Assembly (NCBI GenBank): GCA_028023455.1
Contig: JAQFVV010006850.1
Location: forward strand, 62,001 to 126,000
Origin: Epiperipatus broadwayi
Lineage: Eukaryota; Onychophora; Udeonychophora; Euonychophora; Peripatidae
Length of the DNA: 64,000 bases
Reading direction: 5' to 3'
Shown: positions 62,371 to 64,000 of the stretch, in pieces
Numbering within the stretch: the stretch's first letter is position 1
Layout: the number at the start of each line of letters is the position of its first letter
Program-made: the position numbers and the translations under genes
The notes under the pieces: generated by a model
The model's input: the letters and a program-made list of their open reading frames with translations, nothing else
Told to the model about the DNA's origin: nothing
The model's database searches: none

Positions 62371-62391
62371 ATTCAAAGTTTTTCTTCAGTG

Positions 62392-62455
62392 ATGCATACT
62401 CAATGGGTTATTTTCGCTCTTAGTAGTCTTTTCATTGTAGCTATTGCAGTGCCAG
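62392..62455 (+). CDS. Paralogous secreted protein, signal-peptide exon (partial gene)
   Basis: The exon begins ATTCAAAG after acceptor TTTTTCAG (62370), with ATG at 62392 and donor G|GTAAAA at 62456. It encodes MHTQWVIFALSSLFIVAIAVP, 21 codons plus one base (phase 1), aligning with the exon at 6254-6314 at M-x-T-Q, SSLFI and the final P. Flanking intron sequence is also alike (TATCCAATTATTG.TTAGTAAA.G followed by AATTATTCTTAACTAAAA, at 6593 and 62722), so a genomic segment was duplicated. The remaining exons must lie right of the window. Confidence 0.7.
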
Positions 62456-62981
62456 GTAAAATATGTTAAATTTTCTATCTAAAATTATGTGGATAAACAA
62501 TCATTGGATACTGCAATAACCAACAACATTTGATTATTATTAGTGGTAATTTTTCATTTGTGAATTGTAGAGTTTATTTATTGTGATAAATCTATCCAAA
62601 CACCATGCTTCTGACCTAAGAATAAAATATTGGTTATAAGAAGTTTGGACATTTTTAAAATCACAAACAAGCTTAAAATTTTTCTCTCTCATAACTTTCC
62701 ACAGCTAACCTATTTAGTTATCCAATTATTGATTAGTAAATGAATATCGAATTATTCTTAACTAAAACTAATACAAAAACTAATACAAAAATCATAAACT
62801 ATCTCCACTCAATAGTTTTTAAGATAGATTAGTAATACTTTCTGTTTAAAGATTGATTTAAGTAAATACAATGGTTTATACAAAGGCTAAACTCTCCATA
62901 AAGTAGCACCACTCAATGCAAGCCACAGTAATCAATGGATGCAAGAAGGTTTGTGCATAAAATCTCTATTAAGTGCCTACC

Positions 62982-63042
62982 CATCCAATATCCATAAATT
63001 AGTTTATAGCTTGTGGATTTTATCACTGAGGAACTTTGGATC
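62982..63042 (-). ncRNA. Hammerhead motif, family 1, degenerate
   Basis: Minus strand: the core reads GUGAUAA instead of CUGAUGA and UAAA replaces GAAA. The flanks and helix II remnant identify the family. Predicted inactive. Confidence 0.55.
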
Positions 63043-63411
63043 TGAGAGCACTTCATTTAGATCTTAGGATCTAGTACAATCCTTCAGCAGCCATCTTTTA
63101 CCTTATCAGCTAACTATAAAGCTTCGAGACCAAAATGAAAACAAAATAATGTTTTCCAATTCAAGTTCATTATCTTGTATAGTCGTATAGATTGGAACTC
63201 AGTTCAGCATCCATACTTTTGGTGTCATTGGCTCTTTAATAACCAGAGTCACTATAATCCTATTAGGCAAAGTTAATATTAAACCACTAACCATTACATG
63301 ATCATCATTTTTTATGCGTACACAAGACACAGAGGCTAAACTCTCCATACTCTAGTGCCACTCAATGTAAGCGAGAGTAATCAATGGATGCAAGATTTGT
63401 GCATAAAATCC

Positions 63412-63460
63412 CTTCTCTCTGATGAAAGCCACAAACTAGAAACTAGCCTAAGAATATTGG
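63412..63460 (+). ncRNA. Hammerhead motif, family 1, truncated at inversion junction
   Basis: CUGAUGA at 63419-63425 and GAAAC at 63439 are intact, but the cleavage box is AGCC rather than AGUC, and the 5' strand of helix I is replaced by the inverted unit. Predicted inactive. Confidence 0.55.
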
Positions 63461-63822
63461 ATGAGTAGGCACTAGATAGGGATTTTATGCACAAATCTTT
63501 TTGCATCAATTGATTACTTTGGCTTGCACTGAGTGGCACCACTGTATGGAGAACTTAGTCTCTGTGTAAACAGCTTGCATAAGCATAAAGATTAGTGATC
63601 ATGAGATGTTTAGTGGTTTAATACCAATCCTTCCCAATAGGATTATAATGATTGTGGTTATTAAAGAACCAAAGACACCAAAAAAAATATGGATGCTGAA
63701 TTAATTAAAAAACATTATTGTGTTTTCATTTTGGACTCAACATTTTATAGTTAGCGAATGAGGTAAAAGATGGCTGCTGAAAGATTGCATTAGATCCAAA
63801 GATCTAGATGCAGTACTCACAG

Positions 63823-63882
63823 ATCCAAGGTTCTTCACTGATGAAAACCACAAGCTAGAAAATAGTCAGGGAATATTGAATA
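63823..63882 (+). ncRNA. Hammerhead motif, family 1, weakened
   Basis: CUGAUGA at 63838-63844 and GAAA at 63858-63861 are intact with an AGUC box at 63864-63867. Helix III loses its second pair, and the first helix I pair is A-A, so activity is doubtful. Confidence 0.55.
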
Positions 63883-64000
63883 AGTAGGCACCAGATAGGG
63901 ATTTTATGTACAAACCTTCTTGCATCCATTGATTACTCTGGTTTGCACTGAGTTGTGCTACTGTATAGAGAGTTTAGCCTCTGTGTAAACAGCTTGTGTA

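Larger units (their letters stand above)
62877..64000. repeat. Head-to-head array of ~445-bp hammerhead (family 1) units
   Basis: AAAGGCTAAACTCTCCATA at 62882 recurs at 63331 (step 449 bp, minus orientation). The second minus unit breaks off near 63412 and the plus orientation begins inside the ribozyme at 63419. A second plus unit follows (CTGTATGGAG at 63542, CTGTATAGAG at 63961). It continues beyond the window edge. It lies in the intron after the paralogue's signal-peptide exon. Confidence 0.8.

Overview
The window is very AT-rich DNA from an invertebrate-type animal genome. The evidence is spliceosomal exon boundaries (GT..AG) around a signal-peptide exon, long introns, and a wide spread of metazoan transposons: an RTE-like LINE, a LINE with an R2-type C-terminal zinc knuckle, a Jockey/CR1-like LINE fragment, Ty3/gypsy, Penelope-like, hAT, pogo/Tigger-like and tRNA-headed SINEs. 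I cannot fix the phylum from sequence alone. Host coding sequence is sparse. I support one two-exon secreted protein gene (6254-6314 joined to 16162-16631, about 176 aa, Ser/Thr/Glu-rich) and the homologous first coding exon of a paralogue (62392-62455) whose remaining exons lie beyond the right edge.

Layout. 1-2.6 kb: an old SINE, then a head-to-head array of 445-bp units carrying hammerhead-ribozyme (HHR) sequences. 5.2-5.7 kb: a hAT element with an 8-bp target duplication. 6.2-16.6 kb: the secreted gene, whose 9.8-kb intron is filled with three further inverted/tandem arrays (7.0-8.0, 9.98-11.09, 11.1-12.0 kb) and a dead RTE LINE on the minus strand. 18-23 kb: a hAT-like remnant, a 962-bp pogo-like MITE, and an inverted pair of Penelope-like endonuclease/tRNA-like units with a hAT inserted in the loop. 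24-28.6 kb: a LINE 3' fragment, a long (TAA)n array and a degraded RTE LINE. 31.8-38.0 kb: a Ty3/gypsy element with both LTRs on the minus strand. 38.1-38.5 kb: a compact palindrome carrying a structurally complete HHR. 39.6-43.5 kb: (TTA)n, two tRNA-headed SINEs (one with a perfect target duplication) and a minus-strand LINE. 44.6-45.1 kb: a 1.1-mer of a 411-bp unit with another complete HHR. 51.5-52.8 kb: a gypsy fragment. 54.86-60.37 kb: a 5.5-kb foldback transposon with 2-kb arms and a perfect 8-bp target duplication. 62.4-64 kb: the paralogue exon followed by another HHR array.

The most notable system is the HHR repeats. At least two sequence-distinct families (units about 445 and 411 bp) encode type-I hammerhead ribozymes with tiny helix III. 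Both occur as slightly-over-monomer, tandem or head-to-head inverted copies. A third array carries a weaker HHR candidate, and a fourth has the same architecture with no HHR I can see. This looks like the metazoan retrozyme / Penelope-associated pattern, and a Penelope-like GIY-YIG endonuclease remnant with the same inverted layout is in the window. Most other autonomous elements are broken by stops and frameshifts. No CRISPR, operon or prokaryotic feature is present.
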